The notes: generated by a model not told the origin, from the sequence alone. Shown: positions 1 to 6,556, counted from the stretch's first letter. The stretch: DNA of 10,366 nucleotides from a bacterium (GCA_009724975.1 SRXB01000050.1:1-10366); one strand, 5' to 3'. Numbers and translations: made by a program.

Positions 1-218
1 ACGCCCAGTGGAACGTAAACGCCGGCGTCCTGCGCTTTTTGATACACCTTGTGCAGTGGTGCGGCTTTTACTGGACCCTCTTCCTTATTATCAACATAGC
101 AAGGCAAAAGAAAGGGTTCCTCTTCGCTTTTCTGCTGCACTCCACAGCCGCGCTTCTTATTACACTTTTCTTCATAGCGGCGCTGGACTTCCACTTCTTC
201 AAAATCCCGTACTTCTAA
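1..218 (+). CDS. C-terminal end of an unidentified integral membrane protein (5' end outside window)
   Basis: Reading frame 3 is open from the window edge to a TAA at 216-218 and gives 71 residues with no start, so the gene begins to the left. Two strongly hydrophobic segments are visible, roughly residues 9-33 and 38-61. They are joined by a short basic turn (RQKKG, 34-38), which by the positive-inside rule should face the cytoplasm. The chain ends in an aromatic-rich tail (DFHFFKIPYF). The frame-2 reading of the same DNA, which starts at a GTG at 8, is rich in Arg and Pro, lacks this pattern and is a shadow. I do not recognise the family, and too little is present to assign a function. The gene is convergent with the CoA-transferase gene, with 19 bases between the two stop codons and no obvious terminator hairpin there. 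Confidence 0.75.
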   Translation, partial: AQWNVNAGVLRFLIHLVQWCGFYWTLFLIINIARQKKGFLFAFLLHSTAALLITLFFIAALDFHFFKIPYF

Positions 219-237
219 GCCGGTTTTTAGGCCATCC

Positions 238-2181
238 TCAACCTTTGTCGGATTGGTAGGGCAGGTCGCAGGCAGGCGCGGCAAGGGCCTCCTTCTTAAG
301 TTCGCGGTCGCGGACCTCCTCAAGGTCGAGGCTCAGGAAATAAGCCTCCTCGCTGGCGTCGTAGCGCGAAGCGAAGCCGAACGCCAAAAAGAGGTGGAGC
401 ATTTTGCGGTTCGAGGGAAGGACGTAGCCGGTAAGTCCGGTAAGGCCGCGCTTCTTGCCCGCCTCCACCAGCATTCCCAGAAGTTTTCTGCCGACCCCCA
501 TGCCCTGCCAGTCGTCGCGCAGGCTCACCGATATTTCGCCGGTGTTGTTGGAGGGATTCAGGCCGTACTGGCCGACACCTACAATCTGGTCCACCTCGGA
601 ATCGGCGTTCATCGCCACTATCGTCAGCTTGTTCTCGAAATCCAGGTTTGTCTCTTCCTGCAACCTCTCGTGGGGCATCAGCCGCACGTGCGAGAAGTAG
701 CGCATGTAGATGGTTTCGTCTGAAAGGCTGTAGAAAAAATCCTTCAAAAGGCGCTCGTCGGTCGGCTTTATCGGCCTGAAACTGACCATTCTGCCGTCGA
801 AAATGTCCTTATCCTCCAGATCTTTCGGGTATTCGCTTCTCTTGGGCAATTGCTGGTCCTGATAGACGTATTTAAGGCGCTTCGCTTCGTCCAGCAGCCA
901 CTCGCGAAACTTGGGGTGGGCAAGGTTGATAAGCGCGAGCGCCCTTTCGCGTATCGTCATGCCGTGGAGGTCGGCGTAACCCCATTCGGTTACCACATAG
1001 CGCACCGAGCCTCGGGTCGTCACAACCCCCGCGCCCTCCTCAAGGAAGGGGACTATCGTTGATTTCTCGCCGCTTTTGGCGGTGGAGGCTATGGCTATTA
1101 TCGCCTTGCCACCCTTTGAGCGCGAAGCGCCGCGCACGAAATCCACCTGGCCGCCGATGCCGCTGTGAAAGAGGTGGCCTATCGAATCGGAGCAGACCTG
1201 GCCGGTGAGGTCTATCTCCACAGCGGTGTTTATGGAAACCATCTTGTCGTTCTGGCGGATGACGAAGGGGTCGTTGGTATATTCGCTGGGGTGGATGGAG
1301 ATCATCGGGTTATTGTCGATGAAATCGTACAGCCTTTTTGTCCCCATGCAAAATGAGGTTATGGATTTGCCCTTGTGGATGCTCTTTTTGCGGTTTGTGA
1401 CCACCCCCGCCTCCACCAGGTCCATCATCCAGTCGGAAAACATCTCGGTATGCACCCCAAGGTCGTTCTTGGACATCAGCGAGGGGACGACCGCGTTGGG
1501 AATCGCGCCTATCCCTATCTGGATGGTCGAGCCGTCCTCCACGAGCTGGGCGATGATGCGCGCCATGCGCATAGCCGTTTCGTCCGCCGCAGGAGAAGCA
1601 TATTCAATTAGAGGAGAGGTGTGCTCGACAAAAGCGTCTATCTGGCTGACGTGCAGGAAGGAATAGCCAAGGGTGCGGGGCATATTCTCGTTGACCTCGG
1701 CAATGACGTAGCGGGCGCACTCGGCCGCGGCGCGGGTAACGTCCACGCTTATCCCCAGCGAGACGAAGCCGTGCCTGTCGGGCGGGGAAACCTGGACCAG
1801 CGCGGCGTCTAGGCGAATCTTGCGGTTCTTGAAGAGGTCGGGAAGCTCCGAGAGGTAAACCGGCGTGTAATCGGCGCGCCCCTCGCGCACCGCCTCGCGG
1901 GTGTTGTCGGCGATGAAGAAGGCGTTGTGGCGAAAGAGGGTCGAAAATTTCTTGTCGGCGTAGGGGGCGACCCCTAGAGTGAGTATGTGGAGGATTTCGG
2001 CGTCCGCTATCATAGAGCCGTGCTCGATAAGCCCCTCCACCAGGTGCTGGGGTTCGCCGCAGGCGGAGCCGATGAAGATTTTGGCGCCTCGCGGTATCCG
2101 CGAAAGGGCGCACTCACGCGAGGTGATTTTTTTCGCGTATTTTTCGCGCCAGTTGGGGTCGATGAGCGAAAGGCTCTCCAT
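238..2181 (-). CDS. Acetyl-CoA hydrolase/transferase fused to a C-terminal GNAT acetyltransferase
   Basis: The 647-residue product has two domains. Residues about 20-435 match the acetyl-CoA hydrolase/CoA-transferase family (4-hydroxybutyrate or succinyl-CoA:acetate CoA-transferase type). Visible marks are GSACGEPQHL (38-47), GIGAIPNAV (223-231), LGVHTEM (241-247) with the expected catalytic glutamate at 246, GIGGQVDFVRGA (341-352) and EWGYADLHG (399-407). Such enzymes move CoA between acetyl-CoA and another carboxylic acid through a glutamyl-CoA thioester, in the cytoplasm. After a linker at about 438-464, residues 465-622 form a GNAT domain with the acetyl-CoA-binding Q-x-x-G-x-G motif at 559-564 (QGMGVG). 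Its opening (RPIKPTDERLL, then ETIYMRYFSHV) resembles the lysine acetyltransferase domain of Pat/YfiQ proteins. The start is the ATG at 2181, with a G-rich Shine-Dalgarno (AAGGGGGA) just upstream. It is the second gene of an operon with the upstream synthase gene. The acid substrate and the acetylation target cannot be read from the sequence. Confidence 0.93.
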   Translation of the reverse strand: MESLSLIDPNWREKYAKKITSRECALSRIPRGAKIFIGSACGEPQHLVEGLIEHGSMIADAEILHILTLGVAPYADKKFSTLFRHNAFFIADNTREAVREGRADYTPVYLSELPDLFKNRKIRLDAALVQVSPPDRHGFVSLGISVDVTRAAAECARYVIAEVNENMPRTLGYSFLHVSQIDAFVEHTSPLIEYASPAADETAMRMARIIAQLVEDGSTIQIGIGAIPNAVVPSLMSKNDLGVHTEMFSDWMMDLVEAGVVTNRKKSIHKGKSITSFCMGTKRLYDFIDNNPMISIHPSEYTNDPFVIRQNDKMVSINTAVEIDLTGQVCSDSIGHLFHSGIGGQVDFVRGASRSKGGKAIIAIASTAKSGEKSTIVPFLEEGAGVVTTRGSVRYVVTEWGYADLHGMTIRERALALINLAHPKFREWLLDEAKRLKYVYQDQQLPKRSEYPKDLEDKDIFDGRMVSFRPIKPTDERLLKDFFYSLSDETIYMRYFSHVRLMPHERLQEETNLDFENKLTIVAMNADSEVDQIVGVGQYGLNPSNNTGEISVSLRDDWQGMGVGRKLLGMLVEAGKKRGLTGLTGYVLPSNRKMLHLFLAFGFASRYDASEEAYFLSLDLEEVRDRELKKEALAAPACDLPYQSDKG

Positions 2182-2203
2182 ATTTTCCCCCTTTTGGGAT
2201 CTG

Positions 2204-2824
2204 TCAGAGTGTTTTGAAGTAATCCACCGGCCCCGACCCCTCGCGTATTATCTCAACCTGGTCGTCTACAAGCGAGATTACGGTGGAGGGAAGGCGCGAA
2301 AGGGTTCCGCAATCCAAAATAAGGTCGACCCGCGAACCCATCTCCTCCTCAAGCTCGTCGGGGTTGCCGATCGGCTCAAGGCCGGAGAGGTTGGCGCTGG
2401 TGGAGATTACCGGGTTTCCCAAAGTCTTTACGAGGTCGTTGCAGACGGGGTGGTCGGGTATGCGTATGCCCACGGTCTTTCTTTTGGTGAGCAAAATCTT
2501 CGGGACCTGCCGCGTCGCCTCAAGGATGAAGGTGTAAGGCCCGGGGAGAAATCTTTTGAGGACGCGGTAGGCGAAGTTTGAGACCACGGCGTATTCGCTT
2601 ATGTGGCTGAGGTCTGCGCAGACGAAGCTCATCGGCTTTTTGGGGTCGCGCCCTTTTATGCGCTCGATGCGTTCTATGCCGCCCTTCTTGGTTATGTCGC
2701 AGCCTAGTCCGTAAACGGTATCGGTAGGGTAGATTATAACCCCGCCGCCGCGCATTATTTCAGCCGCCTTGGCAATGAAGCGCCCCTGCGGGTTTACGGG
2801 GTGAACCGCAAGTCTTTTAGACAT
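2204..2824 (-). CDS. L-threonylcarbamoyladenylate synthase family protein (Sua5/YciO/YrdC)
   Basis: The 206-residue product is a single YrdC-type domain. Such enzymes make threonylcarbamoyl-AMP from threonine, bicarbonate and ATP in the first step of the t6A modification at A37 of ANN-decoding tRNAs. Motifs seen are YPTDTVYGLG (32-41), the basic KGRDPKKPM (57-65), a PGPYTFIL segment (94-101), STSAN (141-145), STVISL (180-185) and REGSG (194-198). The N-terminal pattern (VHPVNPQGRFI) and the PGPYTFIL region look like E. coli YciO, whose own activity is doubtful. Unlike YciO as I recall it, this protein keeps the K-x-R and S-x-N residues linked to TsaC catalysis, so real synthase activity is likely. 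The ATG at 2824 follows an AGAGGA Shine-Dalgarno about 5 bases upstream. Its stop lies 22 bases before the CoA-transferase start, so the two are probably co-transcribed. Confidence 0.92.
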   Translation of the reverse strand: MSKRLAVHPVNPQGRFIAKAAEIMRGGGVIIYPTDTVYGLGCDITKKGGIERIERIKGRDPKKPMSFVCADLSHISEYAVVSNFAYRVLKRFLPGPYTFILEATRQVPKILLTKRKTVGIRIPDHPVCNDLVKTLGNPVISTSANLSGLEPIGNPDELEEEMGSRVDLILDCGTLSRLPSTVISLVDDQVEIIREGSGPVDYFKTL

Positions 2825-2850
2825 ACTTATCCTCTTTTAGTTTCGCTAAA

Positions 2851-2879
2851 AAGATAGTCCTCAAAGCCTTCTTAGTCAA
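2851..2879 (-). promoter_or_regulatory. Sigma70-type promoter for the threonylcarbamoyl-AMP synthase/CoA-transferase operon
   Basis: On the minus strand a -35 TTGACT (plus positions 2874-2879, five of six consensus bases) is followed by a 17-base spacer and a -10 TATCTT (2851-2856, four of six). Transcription should start near 2844, giving a leader of about 20 bases that holds the AGAGGA Shine-Dalgarno. The spacing is ideal and the position fits. The call is by eye only. Confidence 0.6.
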
Positions 2880-2904
2880 TAACTCTATTATTACATAACT
2901 TGAC

Positions 2905-2933
2905 TTGAAAAGCCGCCCCCTTGGCTGTATCCT
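2905..2933 (+). promoter_or_regulatory. Sigma70-type promoter for the S1-domain gene
   Basis: On the plus strand a -35 TTGAAA (2905-2910, five of six) is followed by 17 bases and a -10 TATCCT (2928-2933, four of six). The predicted start near 2940 gives a leader of about 134 bases. An overlapping TTGACT at 2900-2905 also looks like a -35, but its distance to this -10 is 22 bases, which is too long. This promoter faces away from the minus-strand promoter at 2851-2879. Confidence 0.55.
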
Positions 2934-2964
2934 TTGCTCTCTTTAAAGCCATACGGCGGCTTTT
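2908..2964. repeat. 10-bp perfect inverted repeat spanning the S1-gene promoter
   Basis: AAAAGCCGCC at 2908-2917 is the exact reverse complement of GGCGGCTTTT at 2955-2964. The left arm begins inside the -35 box and the right arm lies about 15 bases past the predicted transcription start, so the pair brackets the -10 box. The arms have the same sequence as the core arms of the terminator at 4648-4677. This could be an operator, a decayed terminator or chance in GC-rich DNA. Confidence 0.35.
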
Positions 2965-2971
2965 GGCCGCC
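2955..2971 (+). promoter_or_regulatory. GC hairpin in the leader of the S1-domain mRNA
   Basis: GGCGGC (2955-2960) and GCCGCC (2966-2971) form a perfect 6-bp GC stem around a TTTTG loop near the 5' end of the predicted leader. The right arm, extended to GGCCGCC (2965-2971), can instead pair with GGCGGCC at 3026-3032, which would give a longer-range and mutually exclusive fold ending 41 bases before the start codon. No known riboswitch class was recognised. A role in feedback control by the S1-domain protein is a guess based on the known autoregulation of ribosomal protein S1 in E. coli. Confidence 0.35.
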
Positions 2972-3073
2972 CCGCATGACCGCCAGCGCGAAAAACCGCC
3001 CGGCCCGAATATTTTTAAACCGCGCGGCGGCCTTTGAAAACAATTAAATGGGCCACACGAAGGAAAAAAAGCC

Positions 3074-4618
3074 ATGACCGACGAAACCATCGTCACCCCG
3101 ACCCAAACCGAGGAGACCGCCGTGGTCGAGCCAGCCGCCGAAGCCGCTAAGGCAGTTGAAACGGCGGAGGCGAAAGCTCCGGCGGAAGAGAGCGCCGAGG
3201 ATTTCGCCAAAATGCTCGAAGAAAAGGGCGCGAAACCCGAAAAGCCCCCGCGCACCGGCGAAAAGGTGAACTGCGTGGTTGTTGGGGCGAACGACGAGTG
3301 GATTTTCGTGAGTTTCGGCGGAAAATCCGAAGGCTCGATAGCCCGCGTTGAATTCGCCGACGCCGGAGCCGAGAGCCGCGATGAGACGGGCCGCCTTCCC
3401 CTTCCGCCCGTGGGCGCCGGTCTTGAGGCCTACGTGCTGGCCTTTCGCGATGGAGAAATACACCTCACCACGCGCCTTAGCCGCCGCGAGCAGTCGCGCT
3501 CGGCCATCCACGACGCCTTCGTCGCAGGGGTTCCCGTCGAGGGGCGCGTCGCCGGAGTGATAAAGGGAGGATTCGAGGTCCGCGTAAGCGACTTTCGCGC
3601 CTTCTGCCCCCTTTCTCAGATAGACCTGCGCTGGCCCAAGGAGCCCGAACTGCATGTCGGGCAGATTTACCCCTTCAAGGTCATCGAATACAAGGACAAG
3701 GGCCGCAACATAATCGTCTCTAGAAGGGCCCTTATAGAGGCCGACATGGTCACCCGCCGCGACGAGATCAAAAAGCGCATAGCGGTGGGCGAAGTTGTCA
3801 CCGGCAGGGTCCGCAACGTCCAGTCCTTCGGCGCGTTCGTCGAGCTTGGCGGCGTTGACGGCCTCATACCCGTCTCCGAGATGGCGTGGGAAAGGGTCGA
3901 AGACCCAAAAGCCATCCTAAGCGAAGGGCAAGAGGTGACGGTAAAGGTAATCGGCGTGGATTGGGAGAAGGAGCGCATAAGCCTCTCCATCAAGGCCCTC
4001 GCGGGCGATCCCTGGGCCGGAGTGGCCGACCGCTTTCCCGTTGGCTCCAAAGTCAAGGGCAAGGTGGAGCGGATCACAAACTTCGGCGCTTTCATAGCCC
4101 TTGAGCCGGGCATCGACGGCATGATTCACGTCTCGGCCCTCGGAGTGGAGCGCCGCGCCAAGCACCCCAAGGACATCCTTTCTGTGGGCGAGGAGGTCGA
4201 GGCGCAGGTGGTCGCGGTGGAGCCGGAAAAGCACCGCATCTCCCTTTCCATGGAATACAAATACCTTGAGGGGCTGGGCGCGTTGCCCAGATCCGGCGAG
4301 ATAATCAGGGGCACGGTGGAGAAGATTGTCGATTTCGGCGTCTTCCTGCGCCTTCCATCAGGTCACCTCGGCCTCATCCCCAACGCCGAGATGAACACCA
4401 AAAAAGGAACCGACCACAGCCAGATGCTTCGCCCGGGCGACGAGATGGACGTCAAGGTGCTGGAAATCGAAGATGGCGGCAAGAAGATACGTCTATCGGT
4501 TCGGGCGCTCGTGCGCGACCGCGAAAGGCAGGTCCAGAACGAGTACGAGGCTTACAAGGCCAGCGAAAACCAGTCTTTCGGCACCTTCGGCGACCTTTTG
4601 AGGGCGAAAAAGGGCTAG
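3074..4618 (+). CDS. S1 RNA-binding domain protein, ribosomal protein S1-like (five S1 domains)
   Basis: The 514-residue product has an Ala/Glu-rich, probably disordered acidic extension (about 1-60) followed by five S1/OB-fold repeats at roughly 62-135, 152-217, 239-308, 324-394 and 408-478. Repeats 3, 4 and 5 are the clearest, with FGAFVEL...GLIPVSEM, FGAFIAL...GMIHVSAL and FGVFLRL...GLIPNAEM. Repeats 1 and 2 are more diverged. S1 domains bind single-stranded RNA. In ribosomal protein S1 they hold mRNA at the 30S subunit. E. coli RpsA has six repeats, so this may be the organism's S1 or a second S1-like protein, and I leave the symbol blank. The ATG at 3074 has a GAAGGA Shine-Dalgarno (3059-3064) nine bases upstream. 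The gene stands alone, with its own promoter and a strong terminator. Confidence 0.88.
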   Translation: MTDETIVTPTQTEETAVVEPAAEAAKAVETAEAKAPAEESAEDFAKMLEEKGAKPEKPPRTGEKVNCVVVGANDEWIFVSFGGKSEGSIARVEFADAGAESRDETGRLPLPPVGAGLEAYVLAFRDGEIHLTTRLSRREQSRSAIHDAFVAGVPVEGRVAGVIKGGFEVRVSDFRAFCPLSQIDLRWPKEPELHVGQIYPFKVIEYKDKGRNIIVSRRALIEADMVTRRDEIKKRIAVGEVVTGRVRNVQSFGAFVELGGVDGLIPVSEMAWERVEDPKAILSEGQEVTVKVIGVDWEKERISLSIKALAGDPWAGVADRFPVGSKVKGKVERITNFGAFIALEPGIDGMIHVSALGVERRAKHPKDILSVGEEVEAQVVAVEPEKHRISLSMEYKYLEGLGALPRSGEIIRGTVEKIVDFGVFLRLPSGHLGLIPNAEMNTKKGTDHSQMLRPGDEMDVKVLEIEDGGKKIRLSVRALVRDRERQVQNEYEAYKASENQSFGTFGDLLRAKKG

Positions 4619-4647
4619 CCCGAAGCGCAAGCCGATAACACAAAGCC

Positions 4648-4677
4648 AAAAAAGCCGCCCTTCGGGGCGGCTTTTTT
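4648..4677. terminator. Bidirectional rho-independent terminator with TTCG loop
   Basis: Six A, GCCGCCC (4654-4660), the TTCG tetraloop, GGGCGGC (4665-4671) and six T form a perfect 7-bp GC stem, extended by six A-T pairs. Read from either strand it is a GC hairpin followed by a U-tract, so it serves both the S1-domain gene and convergent uvrC. The T-run overlaps the uvrC stop codon (TAA, plus positions 4676-4678). Confidence 0.93.
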
Positions 4678-6505
4678 ATTTCGCGGCCGTTAGCGCGGCC
4701 ATTATCTTCTCCGCAAGGGCCTCGTTTATCCCTTCCACCGTCGAGAGCTCGCCCGCGCCCGCCTCCCGCATCGCCTTAACGCTCTTGAAACGCGCCAGCA
4801 GGGCTTTTTTCTTCGCGGGGCCTATTCCGGCCACCGAATCGAGCGCGGAGCGCAGGGTGGAGCTTTTGCGCTTCTTGCGGTGATATTCCACGGCGAAGCG
4901 GTGCGCCTCGTCGCGTATCCGCATCAGCAAAAAGAGGGCGGGGGAGTTTTGCGCGAGGACCAGGGGGGCTTTTTTGCCCGGAAAGAAGATGCGCTCGGGT
5001 GAGCGGATTCCTTCCGCGCCCTCCAGAAGGCGCGATTTCGCAAGCCCAATGATGGGAATATCGCCTGCGCCGGAGTCGACGAGGGCTTTCAGTGCCGCCT
5101 CAAGCTGCTGGGGCCCGCCGTCTATCACGACAAGGTCAGGCCTCTCCCACCCCTCGCCGGAATGAGAGAATCTTCGCCCGATGACCTCCGCCATCATGGC
5201 GAAATCGTCCTGCCCCGAGACGTTTTTTATCGAAAAGCGGCGGTAGCGGTCTTTGTCGGGAAAGCCGTCGAGGAATGAAGCCATCGAGGCTACGGGGCTG
5301 AAGCTTTGGGTGTTGGAGATGTCGAAACACTCTACGCGGCGGGGGGGCGAGGGGAGGGAAAGGCGGTTTTGCAGCTCGCCGAGTGCCGATTCAAAGCCAA
5401 CCTTGGATTTTCGACGTTCGTTTATAAGATGCCCTGCGTTTTCATTGGCCATTTTGACGAGGGAGAGAAGCGCGCCGCGCTGGGGCTTGATTATAGAGAC
5501 TTTTTTGCCGCACTTTTCCGTGAGCCACTCCTGAAGTGGGCCGGTTTCATCGCCAAGGCTTACCGCAACGAGAATCTCCGGCGGGGTTATGCGCTCGCCG
5601 CCGTAGTAGCGGCGCAAAAACTCGCCGAAAACCTCGCCGTCTTCCTCTATCACGCCGCGCAGGAAGTACCCGCGGCTGTCGATCACTTTTCCTGCCCGCA
5701 CCGAAACCACCGCGGCCAGTGCCTCGTCCCCTTCGCGCACCCACCCCACCGCGTCGCGGTCTCCTCCGCCGTGTACGACGACCCCCTGCTTCTGCAAGGT
5801 GGCCTCCACCGCCCGCAGGCGGTTTAGCGCGGCGGCGGCGCGTTCGAATTCCTCATTGGCGGCGTAGTCTTCCATCTCTTTTTTAATGCGCTTTGCCAGC
5901 TCTTTATTCTTTCCCTTCAAAAAGAGAATCACCTCGTTGATTGTCCTGTGGTAATCAGCCTCGGAGATTAGTTTTTGGCAAGGCGCGGGGCAATTGCGGG
6001 TGACGCGGTAGAGGCAGGGGCGTTTTCTTGTGACCAAATCCCTGTCGCTGCAATGTCTTAGGCCAAAAACCTTGTGCAGCAGGTCAACGGTTTCGCGAAG
6101 GTCTCCGGCGGAGGAATAAGGGCCGAAATAGAGCGCCCCGTCATTTTTGACGCGGCGCACCATCATCAGGCGGGGGAAGGGGTCTTTTATGGCGATGCGC
6201 AGGGAGTAGTAGTTCTTGTCGTCGCGCAGATCGACGTTGAACTTCGGGCGGTGGCGCGTTATGAGGACTTTTTCAAGGAAGAGCGCGGCTTTTTCCGATT
6301 CGGTGACGATGAATTCCATCTCGCGGACCCGCTCCATCAAAAGCGGTATCTGCGGCCTGCCGTCGGCGCCCTCGCGAAAATATGTGCGCACGCGGGCTTT
6401 AAGGCTAATCGCCTTGCCGACGTACAAAACTTTTCCCGCGCCGTCCTTCATGAGGTAGACGCCGGGTTTTGCCGGAAATTCCAAAGCCTTGGCCTTTAAA
6501 TCCAT
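4676..6505 (-). CDS. uvrC: Excinuclease ABC subunit C
   Basis: The 609-residue product has the standard UvrC length and layout. UvrC joins the UvrB-DNA complex at a lesion and cuts the strand on both sides. The N-terminal GIY-YIG nuclease (about 12-95), which makes the 3' cut, shows GVY at 15-17, YVGKA at 28-32 and the expected catalytic Glu at 78. Four cysteines at 152, 164, 172 and 176 match the spacing known for the [4Fe-4S] cluster of E. coli UvrC. A UVR motif, which contacts UvrB, lies at about 200-237. The RNase H-like nuclease for the 5' cut keeps its Asp395 (CFDIS), Asp462 (IDGG) and His535 (EAHRFA) triad. A helix-hairpin-helix region occupies about 551-605. No strong Shine-Dalgarno precedes the ATG at 6505. 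uvrB lies about 2 kb away on the same strand. Confidence 0.98.
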   Translation of the reverse strand: MDLKAKALEFPAKPGVYLMKDGAGKVLYVGKAISLKARVRTYFREGADGRPQIPLLMERVREMEFIVTESEKAALFLEKVLITRHRPKFNVDLRDDKNYYSLRIAIKDPFPRLMMVRRVKNDGALYFGPYSSAGDLRETVDLLHKVFGLRHCSDRDLVTRKRPCLYRVTRNCPAPCQKLISEADYHRTINEVILFLKGKNKELAKRIKKEMEDYAANEEFERAAAALNRLRAVEATLQKQGVVVHGGGDRDAVGWVREGDEALAAVVSVRAGKVIDSRGYFLRGVIEEDGEVFGEFLRRYYGGERITPPEILVAVSLGDETGPLQEWLTEKCGKKVSIIKPQRGALLSLVKMANENAGHLINERRKSKVGFESALGELQNRLSLPSPPRRVECFDISNTQSFSPVASMASFLDGFPDKDRYRRFSIKNVSGQDDFAMMAEVIGRRFSHSGEGWERPDLVVIDGGPQQLEAALKALVDSGAGDIPIIGLAKSRLLEGAEGIRSPERIFFPGKKAPLVLAQNSPALFLLMRIRDEAHRFAVEYHRKKRKSSTLRSALDSVAGIGPAKKKALLARFKSVKAMREAGAGELSTVEGINEALAEKIMAALTAAK

Positions 6506-6517
6506 GCCATGTATATT
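6489..6517 (+). promoter_or_regulatory. Candidate promoter for the unknown gene divergent from uvrC
   Basis: TTGGCC (6489-6494, four of six -35 bases) is followed by a 17-base spacer and TATATT (6512-6517, five of six -10 bases). Transcription would start near 6524, about 33 bases before the TTG start at 6557. The promoter overlaps the first codons of uvrC and the ATG at 6509, which argues that this ATG is not used. Confidence 0.45.
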
Positions 6518-6543
6518 AACGCTTCGCGCATTTCAAAATCCAC

Positions 6544-6549
6544 GGGAGG
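6544..6549 (+). promoter_or_regulatory. Shine-Dalgarno that decides a TTG start
   Basis: GGGAGG stands 7 bases before an in-frame TTG at 6557-6559. Nothing comparable precedes the upstream ATG at 6509, where the preceding sequence is the uvrC start region. This is the main reason for choosing the TTG. Confidence 0.65.
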
Positions 6550-6556
6550 TTTTAAT

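Noticed and set aside
219..237. Possible terminator between the convergent membrane-protein and CoA-transferase genes
   Set aside because: A T-run is present, but no stem longer than about three base pairs could be found.
253..723. A 156-codon plus-strand frame opposite the GNAT domain
   Set aside because: It is a shadow of the conserved GNAT coding sequence, with no motif of its own.
1979..2581. A 200-codon plus-strand frame across the synthase/CoA-transferase junction
   Set aside because: It spans parts of two confident minus-strand genes and their junction, and its product shows no recognisable motifs.
2835..2851. Small inverted repeat TTTTAG / CTAAAA before the synthase gene
   Set aside because: The predicted transcription start lies inside it, so only part would be transcribed, and the AT-rich arms are easily explained by chance.
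3044..3655. A 203-codon minus-strand frame opposite the start of the S1-domain gene
   Set aside because: It is antisense to the acidic extension and first S1 repeats. Its Gly/Arg/Ala-rich product is what complementing that sequence would give.
6509..6556. N-terminal 16-residue extension of the unknown gene from the ATG at 6509
   Set aside because: There is no Shine-Dalgarno before this ATG, it sits on a likely -10 box and almost touches the uvrC start, while GGGAGG points to the TTG at 6557.
6506..6556. SOS (LexA) box between uvrC and the divergent gene
   Set aside because: No CTGT-N8-ACAG palindrome or other convincing LexA-type operator was seen.
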